64,000 nt of DNA, taken from the NCBI RefSeq assembly GCF_965363235.1, contig NC_134840.1, positions 59,886,793 to 59,950,792 on the forward strand. The letters are read 5' to 3'. The position numbers were made by a program, and so were the translations under genes. The notes below the pieces were generated by a model. It was not told the origin of the DNA. It searched no databases and worked only from the letters and a program-made list of their open reading frames with translations. This DNA comes from Mytilus galloprovincialis. Its lineage: Eukaryota; Mollusca; Bivalvia; Mytilida; Mytilidae. Below are positions 35,601 through 47,033 of this stretch, in pieces (the stretch's first letter is position 1; every line of letters starts with the position of its first letter).

Positions 35601-38600
35601 GCAACATTTTATATTGGCAAATTTCCAATGAAGTTCATTAAACTAAAGTTTTTGCAAATTTCCAATGGAATTTATTAATAATAAAGTTTTTGGCAAATTT
35701 CCAATATACATAATTTAAGAGCAGTTTAGGTGAGATATTAAAGTGAATTACAATTACCAATCTTACAGTGCTTTTAAATTATGTTTTGTACTTAAGTAAT
35801 AGTCCATTAACCTGGAAACCCTTTCCCCCCTTTTTTGCACCTTATTCCTTAACGGTTTGAGCCATAACTCCCGAAGACAATTCTTACTATCCCTTTGTGG
35901 TATTCCAATATCCAAAATCTAAATACATAGTTAGATTCATCATATCAAAGAAACCTTAGAATTCAATTTTGATGAATAATGTTCAATTTTGAACCCTTTA
36001 GACCTCAATGTAGACCAATTTGATAACCGGTTCTTAATATTAAAAATCTAAATACATTGTTAGATTCAGCATATTGAAGAACCCCATATATTGAATTTTT
36101 GTTGAAATCAAACAAAGTTTAATTTTGGACCCCGATTAGACCAACTTGAAAACTGGGCCCATAATAAAAAAAACTAAGTACATGTTTAGATTCAGCATAT
36201 CAAAGAACCCCAATAATTCAATTTTTGTTAAAATCAAACTAAGTTTAATTTTGGACCCTTTGGACCTTAATGTAGACCAATTTGAAAACGGGACCAAAAA
36301 TTAAGAATCTAAATACACGGTTAGATTCGGTATATCAAAGAACCACAATAGTTCAATTTTTTATGAAATCAAACAAAGTTTAATTATTGACCCTTTTGGC
36401 CCCTAATTCGTTGGGACCAAAACTCCCAAAATCAATCCAAACCTTCCTTTTGTGGTCATAAACCTTTTGTTAAAATTTCATAGATTTCTATTAACATATA
36501 CTAAAGTTATTGTGTAAAAACCAAGAAAAATGCTTATTTTGGGACCTGTTTTTGGTCCCTAATTCCCAAACTGTTGGGACTTAAACTCCCAAAATCAATC
36601 CCAACCTTCCTTTTGCGGTCATACACCTTATGTTAAAATTTCATAGATTTCTGTTTACTTATACTAAAGTTATTGTGCGAAAACCAAGAAACATGCTTAT
36701 TTGAGCCCTTTTTGGCCCCTAATTCCTATACTGTTGGGACCAAAACCCCCTAAAACAAGCCAAACCTTCCTTATATGGTCATAAACCTTTTGTTAAAATT
36801 TCATAGATTTCTATTAACATATACTAAAGTTATTGTGCAAAAACCAAGAAAAATGCTTATTTTTGGACCTGTTTTTGGCCCCTAATTCCAAAACTGTTGG
36901 TACTAAAACTCCCAAAATCAATCCCAACCTTCCTTTTGTGGTCATACACCTTATGTTAAAATTTCATAGATTTCTGTTTACTTATACTAAAGTTATTGTG
37001 CGAAAACCAAGAAAAATGCTTATCTGGGCCCTTTTGTGGCCCCTAATTCCTAAACTTTTGGGACCAAAACCCCCCAAAACAATCATAGATTTCTATCTAC
37101 TTTTACTAAAGTTAGAGTGCGAAAACCAAACCAAATGGCTTCATACGACGACGACGACGACGCCAACGTCATACCAATATACGACCAAATTTTTGCGGTC
37201 GTATAAAAACTCGAAAAACTGTATTTTTTACTTTCTGAATTTTATTCACGATGTAATTTTTTTTATAATAACGTATTTTGGAAAGATCTTGAACTTCTAG
37301 TTTCAATATTGTACTGGGTACATCTGAATTAAGCAAATGTGTTAAGACTAAAAATGATTTGTTCGAGATTGCTTTGATATTTAAGGGTTTAATCCTCTTT
37401 TGGATCAGCATTTGCAAACTGAATTCAAGTATTCAAATAAAATGTGTTCCTTTTTTCTGTTGACTGGCAGCCTGATTCCTGTTTGTGATTAATTACATGA
37501 TAATAGTCTTACCTTCGAAACTACTGTGCATTCATCTCTGCAAAATCTTAAATACCGATATTGGAGTTATTGCTATTAGCTCTGACTTCATAATCCTATT
37601 TATTATAAACAAGAGGAATTAACTTGTTGACGCAATGTGAAAGCTTGATCATTTAGAATCTTTTAATTTGTACGTTTTTCAATGTATCTTTTAATGTTCC
37701 GCTGGAAAGATTAAAAAGAGTCAAGAACACTAGAAATCTAACCGATGTTAAAGTAGTACTACTTTGATCATTTAAGATAAATAGTAAAAGAACATATTAA
37801 TGGATAAAACATAAAGCAACTGATTTCTGTAAAATAACTTGGTCATTGAAAGTATCTAAGTATCTAATATAAGTATTTGTGAAGTAGCAGACTTCAAGAA
37901 TATTTTTATTTTTGGAGAATTTGACATCTAAAAGAGCATATACAGTGCTTTACCCAATAAACGCGAATAAAGTTTACACAAGTAAGACGAATCTTTCACA
38001 TGCGAAAATAAACTATACCTGTTTCAGTTTGAGCCAAGCATTTTCTTTAGAAATCATCTAATTTGTTTCTCTAGTATCATATATTTTTGCCCTCATAATA
38101 ACATTCTTGATTTTTCTTTCAGGGACAGGTTTGGGTTTATGCGCAACGCCTCCACTTGTAGTAATTGGATATTTCTTCCATCTTAAACGTGGACTGGCAT
38201 TAGCTGTTGTAGTCAGCGGTGCAGGAATTGGCATGTTTATCGCAGGTCCTATTTTGCAAGCATTAATTAACCAGTATGGACTTCCGGGTGCATTTCTTGT
38301 GCTCGCTGCAATCTCTAGTAATCAGATCGTAATTGGAACATTAATGCGTCCTTCCGACCTTGAAAATAAACACAAAATGGACGTGAAAAGGAAACGTGAC
38401 ATTGACATGTTGACTTCGAAGAGCAATAACAATATATCATACAATTTAAAGAATCTTCTTCATCTTGACATTTTATCAGATAAATCATTTATGTTTTGCA
38501 GTCTTCAGTATCTACTTTGGAATGTTCCTTTCTCTATTTTGCTATTACACTTAACAAATTATGCAGTTTTGCAAGGATCCAGCAAAGAAAATGCTGCCTT

Positions 38601-41600
38601 ACTTATAACATACATAGGAATTAGTTCCGTCTTTGGTAGAATTATAACTGGGCTTTCAGTTGGCCATAATGGTCTAGATCCAGTTATGCTTAATTTTGGA
38701 TTTAATGGAATCGTAGGTTTGTTGACAATACTATTTCCTCTATATTCCGGTACATTCCAAGGTCAAACAATGTTCACAATACTCTTTGGTTTATATTCTG
38801 GTGGTTTGACAACAATGATCAACCCTCTATGCATGGAATTGATTGGTGTATCCAAGCTGTCCAGTGGTATAGGAACAATGTATTTCATTGGTGGAGTTGG
38901 ATATATCATAGGGCCTCCAATTGCAGGTTAGTTATTCAATTATACTTTTCTAAAACGGAGAAACCTGTTTGTTGTTAAATTATAATGCATATGATAACTA
39001 GTATTTACTATCAGTTGACAGAGCATTACTCTGAAATACTCTATGTCTAGCCTATTCTTAAACCAATCATAGACCTTGAGACATGTATATGTTTTTTCTT
39101 TTGTTACATATACATTTTTTTAGTTGTTATGGTAATTTGCACAATCACATTTTTATATTTATTTTCAAAACAACGATTTTTTTGAAATTTTCTGAGCAAT
39201 TCAAAGTGTCTTATTTTTTTTTGTTTTAAAGGGATCCTCGTTGACAATGGTGGGACATACGAAGATAGTTTCATATTGTGTGGTAAGTTACTTTTGTTTT
39301 ATTTTGTATGGTAAATAGATGCTGTTTTATATTGTGTGGTTAGTGACTCTAGTTCTGTCAATTTCAGTTTGTAAAAAAAAGTTATACTGCATTATACATG
39401 TTTTCCCCAAACTATTCGGGAAATGTCTTGGGTAAATTTTATCCAAATATTTTTTTGAAATTTTAAAATCTTGATCAGCATTAGAATAAGTTAATTTCAG
39501 ACATGATAATGCAAGATAATTGAAAACCCGTTTCAAAACCGTTTTAATGTTTAAGAATTATTTCGTTTCTTTCAGACAATACAGCCAGCCAGCAGCATGA
39601 AGTAAAGGACAAAGCACCCAAAGAATCTAAATTTTAACATTTGATTTATTTTTGTAGCACACTTCCGGATAACTTTAAAAAAGAAGTTATAAAAAGTCTG
39701 ATGACCAGATGGGTTTGATTACTATTTAACTGTAATGAAACTGTATTTCATAACAGTTATTACATCTATAGATGTATTTTTTGTAAGTATACAATTTGAC
39801 ATATTTTGAGAAATGAATATTTTATAGTTGCTTACTATATATACACTTGAATATATGACAAGGTACTTGGCGGAATAAAAGTAGTTGGGTAAAACAGTTG
39901 GTAAGTGCAAACACCTATCATATTTCTTTTTTCTTCTTTTTGTAAATTTTATTGTGCTGTTGATATGAAGAAATATTTTAAATATATCTGGTGGGCTAAG
40001 TTAGTTTGTTTTATTACTGAAAAGTTGATGTCGAAAATAAGATATGGCCAATTTTACATATTATCATTTTTAAACGGAAGTGGATGATTATAATTTTGAA
40101 GTCTTATTTCGAGAGTCATGACAGCAAAAGTATATATAAATGCTAGTTATTAGGCTTATAACGATCTTCAATGATATAATATACAAATAATTGTATACAG
40201 AAATAACAGCAAATGAGTGATGTTGCAAATAAATAGTTAAAACATTTACAAATATGCATATGGAATTTGAACTCAAATCTAAAGAAAGTATATGCCTCTT
40301 ATTTTCCGTTAAATAAACTGAAAAATATCTTAAATGAAATATCTGTTTGATAAAAAATCAAGTAAAATCAGTAAAGCACGATTATAAAATTATCATTTAC
40401 AAAACCAATCTACAAATTGTCTTTAGAATTTATAAGCTGTTGCTAAGAATATTTAGGAAATATTAATATCTGTCTGTGGTAAAGACAAATTCCTGTTTAG
40501 ATTTCGGAAGTGTGAGGATTCATAGAGTATCTAAGAACATATTCACTAATACAAATGTAAATCTTTACAATCTTTACAAACGTGATTATGTATCCGAACG
40601 CATCAAAATTGAAAAAATAAGTAAAAAAATGCATTTTTCGAATTTTAGTTTCAATTCTATAAGTACAATTTGTACGTTAATTCGAACACACATTTTGGAC
40701 ACCGTTTATTTGCAATTAATAACCACTACGCATTGCTTTCTCTGTTAACATATATTTACTATTTATTCACTGCAATTGATTTATTTCCTTTGTTTTAAAA
40801 AAAAAAGGTAGAATACATTTAAATTTGATTTGAATGTGTATAAAAATAACTCATCAAAGATATATGGCTTAGAATTATGTGGAATGGTTGTTGCATGTTG
40901 ACATTTGAAAGGTTTAAATGGCAATGATACAATGCAGCTTTCTTAAAAACAAAATATGCGCCTTTCATAGAGGATATTTTTTTTTAATAAAGACAAAACT
41001 TGTAACTTACCATCAGTGAACACCATATAAAGTAATTTTTTCTTTATATTTTTTTAATGTATACCAGTCGTGTGTTGTCTTTCAGGAAAACGGAATTAGC
41101 AGAGAAACTTTTTTTTGTCACAATGGCAGTATGGAAGATATTGAAAGCTTATGAAGGGTCATTGATTTCATGGAATGACTTAGTTAAAATCAATTTTACT
41201 TGCATCTTATTTTATATGTTCCAGGTGTTTTATTTCTCCTGGCAGCAGTTTTTACATTGATCTTAAACAACTGGAGAATTCAAACAAAAGAGGTAGTTGT
41301 GGTATCATCAGAGAATCTCAAAGATCCTTCATTTAGCATATGGGATGATGAACTGCATCCTGACGTTGATATATCAATTGATATATTTCCAAATCATATA
41401 TGTCATTCTAAAGAAATTATAAGCGAACACAGTGATATTACCGACAAAAATGCTGACGATAATATTCAAGACAGTGTTGACACAAAACTGATGTATGAAA
41501 AATTCAAACACAGTTTAGATAACGGTCACAAGGCAGTTGCAATACCACCAAATACGTCGGATAATGGCCATATATTGCAACAGGATCATATTACTGACGA

Positions 41601-41631
41601 AAATACCCCTATTAATGCTCAGTGCATTTAA
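32451..41631 (+). CDS. Gene B: SLC16 / monocarboxylate-transporter-like protein, five coding exons
   Basis: Second 12-helix SLC16-type membrane carrier, paralogous to gene A. Coding exons: 32456-32669, 33443-33589, 38123-38926, 39232-39282, 41225-41631. All introns are phase 1, as in gene A, and the product is about 540 aa. Helix 1 carries DQGWAW (residues 14-19), a good match to the family signature. GYFFHLKRGLALAVVVSGAG at about 137-156 matches the second signature. The central loop is KRKRDIDMLTSKSNNN, and GRIITG lies in helix 8. The C-terminal tail of about 120 residues is acidic and His/Asn-rich, unlike gene A. Substrate unknown. A shorter form through an alternative last exon at 39576 is possible. 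Confidence 0.9.
33095..33155 (+). repeat. Dispersed repeat fragment (ATTGCCAATGAGACAAC)
   Basis: GATATGATTGCCAATGAGAC then AACTGTCCACAAGAGACC, in intron 1 of gene B. Same family as 58298. Confidence 0.7.
33443..33589 (+). CDS. Gene B coding exon 2
   Basis: 147 bp, residues 72-120 (GPIASMLINIYSCR ... ITYGIIS). Acceptor TGTTTTAG, donor GTATAC, phase 1 at both ends. Covers helices 3-4. Confidence 0.9.
33640..35035. mobile_element. Dispersed element (CCCGCGAAATCGCGGG family) with nested repeats
   Basis: Begins ATACTAGAACAAACCCGCG with the palindrome CCCGCGAAATCGCGGG and ends CTTCTCGTTTAATAGTATAG. The ends share a short inverted ATACTA. It lies in intron 2 of gene B. The middle holds a stretch rich in ATCCCGAAAT-type words (34085-34250) and an inverted fragment of the 19.6-kb repeat family (34319-34532). 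Exact borders uncertain. Confidence 0.45.
34319..34532 (-). repeat. Inverted fragment of the 19.6-kb repeat family
   Basis: CCTATGGGCATTATGTG, a CGTCCGTCCGTCTGTCTGTC stretch, TTTTTGATAAAGTTGAAGTC and GTGTACTATGGACATATTCT are the reverse complement of the end and start of the element at 19561-20367, with only a partial internal unit. Confidence 0.75.
35157..37207. mobile_element. TIR element with two internal tandem arrays
   Basis: Ends TTTATACGACCGCA and TGCGGTCGTATAAA are a perfect inverted pair. Inside are a left arm known as a common mussel repeat (GTATGGACACAACATTCAAG), an array of units of about 125 bp (about 35900-36390; core CAATTTTGAACCCTT / TAGATTCAGCATATCAAAGA), then about five units of about 160 bp (36390-37135; core TTGGGACCAAAACTCCCAAA..TTCCTTTTGTGGTC), and a GAC trinucleotide run before the right end. 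It fills much of intron 2 of gene B. Its frames are low in complexity. Confidence 0.75.
37210..38122. other. Rest of gene B intron 2
   Basis: AT-rich sequence with nothing recognised before the polypyrimidine acceptor of exon 3. Confidence 0.5.
38123..38926 (+). CDS. Gene B coding exon 3 (large central exon)
   Basis: 804 bp, residues 121-388, from GTGLGLCATPPLV to IGPPIA. It covers most helices from 4/5 to 11 with the central cytosolic loop. Acceptor TTTCTTTCAG, donor GTTAGT. Confidence 0.92.
39232..39282 (+). CDS. Gene B coding exon 4 (51-bp micro-exon)
   Basis: Encodes GILVDNGGTYEDSFILC between helices 11 and 12. Acceptor TTTTAAAG, donor GTAAGT, phase 1. Same size and motif as the gene A micro-exon. 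Confidence 0.88.
39576..39637 (+). CDS. Gene B alternative terminal exon (candidate)
   Basis: A strong acceptor (TTTCTTTCAG) is followed in the right phase by 20 codons, DNTASQQHEVKDKAPKESKF, and a stop at 39635-39637. AATAAA lies at about 39874. Joined to the micro-exon, it would give a protein of about 425 aa that stops before helix 12 and has a short charged tail. Not proven to be used. Confidence 0.45.
39875..40984. other. Gene B intron 4, right part
   Basis: Nothing recognised; short frames at 39905-40087 and 40476-40748 are not supported. Confidence 0.45.
41225..41631 (+). CDS. Gene B last coding exon
   Basis: Acceptor ATGTTCCAG. Encodes helix 12 (GVLFLLAAVFTLILNNW) and a tail of about 115 residues rich in Asp, His and Asn, ending INAQCI and TAA at 41629-41631. 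It lies at the left part of a tandem duplication, and the second copy (46205) is dead. Confidence 0.9.
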
Positions 41632-42312
41632 GTGAAACAAACCTTAAGTTGGTCTTTGATGAGCAAGATGAAAAATCTCTGCTTTTTGTTAATGCATATA
41701 TCGAAGGTTCGAGATGTTTTAATCATTAATTCGTTTATAAACTAAGGAAATACCTTTGTATTTTTTTAATAATTTCAGGTATTCTGCTTTTCATACTGTA
41801 TTGTATTAACACCTCCAAACCACATACATGTTCAATGGGATATCGACTTGTAACCTTTCAAACATATTTATAGAAAAATATCCTCTATTTACATGGTTGT
41901 ATAGTCATGTTTTCAATACAGATTCAAATTTTGACAATCTTCTGGTATGAGGCATGATTAGTAAATAATATTTGAATCTCAGTGTAGAATAGAGATTATT
42001 AATTATGTATTTTTTCATACATGTCTTATTGACATAACCAATTATGTTTTGCCTTTTATACAAGGTATAACTGTTATGATCATTTATGTTTTGTCTCTTT
42101 ATACTGTGTATAATTGATATGACATATTATGTGTTTCCTCTTTATACAGTGTATAATTAACATGACCAATGCTTGTTGTCACTTTATACAGTTTAATTGA
42201 TAAGACCATTGGTGTGTTGTCTATTTATACGGTGTATAATTGATATGAAACATTATGTTTTACCTCTTTTTACTGTGTATAATTTGGTAAGACCACTTGT
42301 GTGTTCATTTTT

Positions 42313-42690
42313 AGCTCACCTGGCCCTAGTGAGCTTTTCTCATCACTGTGCGCTGTCGTCCGTCTTCTGTCGTCCGTCGTCGTTAACTTTTACAAAAATC
42401 TTCTCCTCTGAAACTACTAGGCCAAATTTAACCAAACTTAGCCAAAATCTTTTATTAGGGTATTTAGTTTAAAAAATGTGTGCGGTGAACAAGCCAACCA
42501 AACAAGATGGCCGTCATGGCTAAACATAGAACATAGGATATAATGTAGCTTTTGGATTATAACTCTGAAACCAAAGCATTTAGAGCAAATCTGATCTAAA
42601 AACACATCACCATCACCAAAACACAATTTTGTCATGAATCTGTCTGTGTCCTTTGTTTGATATGCACATAGACCAAGGTGAGCGACACAG
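42313..42690 (+). mobile_element. Molluscan dispersed element inserted in unit 1
   Basis: Opens TAGCTCACCTGGCCCTAGTG and closes CCAAGGTGAGCGACACAGGC, inverted in their AGCTCACCTGG / CCAAGGTGAGC core. Absent at the matching place in unit 2 (about 47810), so it inserted after the duplication. It contains CGTCGTCCGTC-type words, typical of this family. Confidence 0.7.
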
Positions 42691-44484
42691 GCTCTTAAGA
42701 GCTTCATGTTTAAGATGCATTTTGTCAAATAAATAAATTAAATTCATTTTGAATTTCACATTAATATGGCCAAATACAGAGAAAAAACAAAGATACTTGG
42801 GCGGCAAATAAGAAAATTAGTCGAAAAAAAACAGTTGACTGTGACCACAGGAAAAGAAAACATATTCCAAAAAAATGAATAACATAATTGAGCAACGAAA
42901 ATCCCATTAAAAACAGGGAGGGCTGAACTTGGGTGTTCTCGAAACTAAAACTTGACATGATTTAAAAAGTTTTCCCAGGACAAAGGAAAAACAGGAATAT
43001 AACAAGTAGAAACAACATAGACACAGATATTTAGAGACAAAATAGCACAGAGCACAACTAAATCATAAGCAATATAGAACATGTTTCAATTAATCTACAG
43101 GTGAACTCAAGTGCTTAGAAAAGGTAAAGTTCTTGCTCTACTGGTGATGATCGTGTTCTACAATAACCTGGCGATGCCACATTTTGAAATTCACACACGA
43201 GGAACAGAGGAAGGTCGAAATACTGCATATTACATCTGAAAAGGGTATTCCACAACATGATGACGCCCGTAAAACTATCGAAATGGATAGAACATTACTC
43301 AATTGGATGATCATATAGATGATTTTGGTTTTATGTTAATATCTACTTAATATAGAGGAGCTGCTTACAAGGAAAATAAACCAAAATATATGTTGTCTTC
43401 TCCCAAAGGAGATAAATGTGGCGATTAAGATCATTTTCAGGAAACTCCAAAAGGTATGTCTATATGTTGTCTTCAGATGTTAGAAATAACCATGTCAAAA
43501 CCACGAGTTCGGAAAATCTATTTCCTCGATATCTGCAACAAATAATTAATTTATAGAATTTGTACGTAACTGGTGATTTTCTTCTTTGTATAGCGGCTTT
43601 TGCCGGATTGTGCTATCTCTATCTGCGCTTGCCCTGTAACCTGTTTCAGCAAGTAGTTGATAACAAAAGTTATAAAAATATTGGTGTGGCATAGAAGCAA
43701 ACACAACTAAATCAAACAGATAAACTGTTGCCTACCAGAATGGAAAACCGATTGAAATAGACATTGTGTTTTATACCTATTGATAATAATGAGATAAAAG
43801 AAAAAAAATGATAGAAATCTTAATTACTAGTACTATAATGTAACGATAGAGCATTTAGTGAGCATTTAGTGAAAGATTCTTGTTGGTTCTAAATGAATTA
43901 AGTTGTGTACCAATTGACTTACCTTAGCAAGAAGTCGTACCGCTTTATATCTAAATCACTGTGTCAACTTTAATAGAAAAGTTATGGTAAATGATAAAAA
44001 AAAGTTAAGCTTTTTGTTATGCTAACGATAATATTGAAAGCTAGAGAGAAACTATAGCATACTTATAAGGCTCACGCTGGATCCCCACCAACTAAAAATG
44101 TTTAAAAATCAGTGAAAATTCTTTTTTATTTTGTCGTGTCGCTAGTTATAAGTTATGACAGAAACTTGACCCAAAGCTAACTATTATACAAATATGTATT
44201 AAAACTGTAAAGAACACCAAAACCAAGAGACCACAACAAAACATTAGAATCCGTCAAAAGTCAGGTTATTATATCCATAGTTGTGTTTGATGGATATTGA
44301 AACGTATGAAAAAGAAACGACCGTTTAATATTCTCATGGGTGGGAAGAGGAGGATTTTTAAACTTTGAATATTAAACTTCTTTAGTTGATGGGCATGTTA
44401 TTTTCTTTTCCAAACGGACATTGATACCAATTTCAAATAGGCCTCTGTATTAATTGTGTATTGAGTATTATTTGATTGTTATGT

Positions 44485-44604
44485 CACCCTGAGTTAACAG
44501 GGTTGAGAAAAATTGTCTATAGACTCATTAAATTGTTCCTCTCCACGGAAATCTTTAGTAAAAGGCGAAAGATTTATTCGTGGTTTGAAGAGAAACCAGA
44601 GTAA
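44485..44604 (-). ncRNA. U5: U5 spliceosomal snRNA, copy 2
   Basis: Same transcribed sequence as copy 1, by eye over the full length: loop I CGCCTTTTACTAAAG, Sm-site AATTTTT and the terminal stem. It is in unit 1 of the tandem duplication, about 2.9 kb past the end of gene B and on the opposite strand. Confidence 0.93.
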
Positions 44605-44643
44605 ATGTAACCTAATAAAATTTAGTTTGTATATCAATAGGAT

Positions 44644-44668
44644 AAATTCTTTACAATGGTATTGAAAT
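44644..44668 (-). promoter_or_regulatory. PSE candidate of U5 copy 2
   Basis: AAATTCTTTACAATGGTATT (plus strand) at -40 to -64, matching copy 1 with one change. Confidence 0.75.
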
Positions 44669-44846
44669 TGAACTAAATGAGGAAAACGTGTTGCAAATAC
44701 TCAATTCCTTTAATAAATGAACAATCATAAATGATGTATTTAAAAAAATTTAGTTATCATAAATCATTATCATGCTAATTTTAATAGTATATGCTGTCTG
44801 TATGGAATAAATTAGAAAAAGATAACATTTCGTGAACTATCAAAAG

Positions 44847-44861
44847 AAAAGGGAGGTAATC
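44847..44861 (-). promoter_or_regulatory. Distal element candidate of U5 copy 2
   Basis: AAAAGGGAGGTAATC at -243 to -257, same spacing as in copies 1 and 3. Confidence 0.65.
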
Positions 44862-46204
44862 AGTGTTCATCTTCGATAAATAATCAGTTTGTACACACAT
44901 CAATGAGCACATACACATATATAAGCATAAACTTGGGGGCAATATTTTCTTTTTCCATGTGTTCTCAACTTCTGATATTTTGTTTTTTTTTTATTTATTT
45001 TGTGTTTGTTATTTGTTATTTGTTATTTTCTATTTCATATCCATGTGTCGCATATACAATTTTTTTTTTAAATATCAACAACAAACCGACAAAGTGTTAA
45101 ATATATATATGGAATTTTAAGAATGCGAAGTTATTTGCTGTAGAACTACAGAGAAGGAAAAACTGAAGTCAAAAGCTAAAACATTTTTTTAGTCATCGTA
45201 GCAATTTTCTTTCTTTAATCATTGTTAATTTTGCAACTAATCATCAGCTACCACCCGCAAAGAAAAACGAAAAATTAAAAAATCATCAGCATAACAGAGC
45301 CCCCCATCCCAAAAAAACATTAAAATGGAAAAGGAATGCGAAGTCCAGACCCCATTTGGTCGGAAAATATTATTGTTGTTACTTCAATCTTAGGGACTTT
45401 CCGTTTTGAATTTTCCTCGGAGTTCAGTATTTTTGTGATTTTACTTTTTAGTCAAAATATTTTCACCAAGTTTATCGTTATATTATGACTATTATCGATT
45501 TTTTTTAATTATCGTTGAAATGTTTTGTCCGTGTTTCCTTGGTTCAGCTAGAGAACTTATATTATCAAAGTATTAAGGTAACACGATACCAAATAGCAGA
45601 TTTCCCGATTTCGGAAATACACTTTGGTTATATATAGTTTCATTTTCAGAAATATGAAATGAAAAAAAAAATCATATTTCTTTTTATTGTTGTAATTTTG
45701 AAACGTACACGTCAATTTTGTCGCCAAATTTACATAGATGTATAGGAAAAATGCTTTTATTTCAACTTATATTTTTTAGCAGGTAAATAACCAGTACTTA
45801 AATGTATCATCTCATTTACAATTACAATTACGGAGGGACAGTTTGAAAAAAATACAAATGCTAAGATAACTAATCCTCTTATTAACCAAATATCAAGCTG
45901 AGACCATTTTGCTCTGCAACGAAAAAAATAATTTAAATGAAAAAGGAAATCATATTTGTTTGTTTTTTAACAAAGATAAAACTTATAACTTACCATCAGT
46001 GAACAACATATAACGTATTTTTTTATTTATATTTTTTTAATGTATACCAGTCGTGTGTTGTCTTTCAGGAAAACGGAATTAGCAGAGAAACTTTTTTTTA
46101 TCACACGGGCAGTATGGAAGATATTGAAAGCTTATGAAGGGTCATTGATTTCATGGAATGACTTAGATATCAATTTTACTTGCATCTTATTTTATATGTT
46201 CCGG

Positions 46205-46562
46205 GTGTTTTATTTCTCCTGGCAGCAGTTTTTACATTGATCTCAAACAACTGGAGAATTCCAACATGAGAGATAGTTGAGGTATCATTAGAGAATCTGA
46301 AAGATCCTTCATTTAGCATATGGAATCATATATGTCATTCTAAAGAAATAATAAGCGAATACAGTGATATTACCGACAAAATGCTGACGATAATATTCAA
46401 GACAGTGTTGACACAAAACTGATGTATGAAAAATTCAGACACAGTTTAGATAACGGTCACAAGGCAGTTGCAATACCACCAAATACGTCGGATAATGGCC
46501 ATATATTGCAACAGGATTATATTACAGACGAAAACACCCCTATTAATGCTCAGTGCATTTAA
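46205..46562 (+). pseudogene. Dead duplicate of the gene B last exon
   Basis: About 95% like 41225-41631. The acceptor AG is changed (TTCCGG), an in-frame TGA follows NNWRIPT, and about 40-50 bp including the DDELHPDVD segment are deleted. Later there is a one-base loss. It cannot make the helix 12 and tail segment. It arose by the tandem duplication and has no upstream exons of its own. Confidence 0.88.
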
Positions 46563-46676
46563 GTGAAACAAACCTGATGAGCAAGATGAAAAATCTCTGC
46601 TTTTTTGTTAATGCATATAACAAAGGTTCGAGATGTTTAATCATTAATTCGTTTATAAACTAAGGAAATACCTTTT

Positions 46677-47033
46677 ACTTTTCTACATTGGCTAGAGGTA
46701 TAGGGGGAGGGTTGAGATCTCATAAACATGTTTAACCCCGCCGCAATTTTGCGCCTGTCCCAAGTCAGGAGCCTCTGGCCTTTGTTAGTCTTGTATGATT
46801 TTAAATTTTAGTTTCTTGTGTATAATTCGGAGTTTAGTATGACGTCCTTTATCACTGTACTATTATGCATATTTTAGGGGCCAGCTGAAGGACACCTACG
46901 GGTGCGGGAATCCTCGCTACATTGAAGACCCATTGGTTGCCTTCGGCTGTTGTTTGCTCTATGGTCGGGTGGTTGTCGCTTTGACATATTCACCATTTCC
47001 TTTCTCAATTTTATTTGTGTGTTTTTTTTTTTT
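46677..47033 (-). mobile_element. Dispersed mussel-type element inserted in unit 2
   Basis: Absent from unit 1 (about 41757), so a recent insertion. It contains CTGTCCCAAGTCAGGAGCC, GGTTAAAC-type words in reverse and AGCTGAAGGACACCTACGGG, GACCCATTGGTTGCCTTCGG, GTCGCTTTGACATATTC. These are common mussel repeat blocks. The first is also present, inverted, at 58540-58570. Confidence 0.7.

Larger units (their letters stand above)
40985..45965 (+). repeat. Tandem duplication, unit 1 (about 5 kb)
   Basis: Starts near GACAAAACTTGTAACTTACC and ends near GAAAAAGGAAATCATATTTG. Unit 2 starts immediately after with the same opening block and closes with the same ending block at about 54540. Unit 1 holds the last exon of gene B and U5 copy 2. 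It has an insertion of its own at 42313-42690. Confidence 0.85.

Noticed and set aside
36833-37300. 155-codon frame with repeated blocks
   Set aside because: It is the 160-bp tandem array read as protein; the repetition is at DNA level.
41057-41260. 67-codon frame MYTSRVLSFRKTELAEK, repeated at 46040
   Set aside because: Lies in intron 4 of gene B and runs into the last exon in the wrong frame. It recurs only because the whole segment is duplicated. An acceptor-like AG at 41083 is not enough to call an exon.
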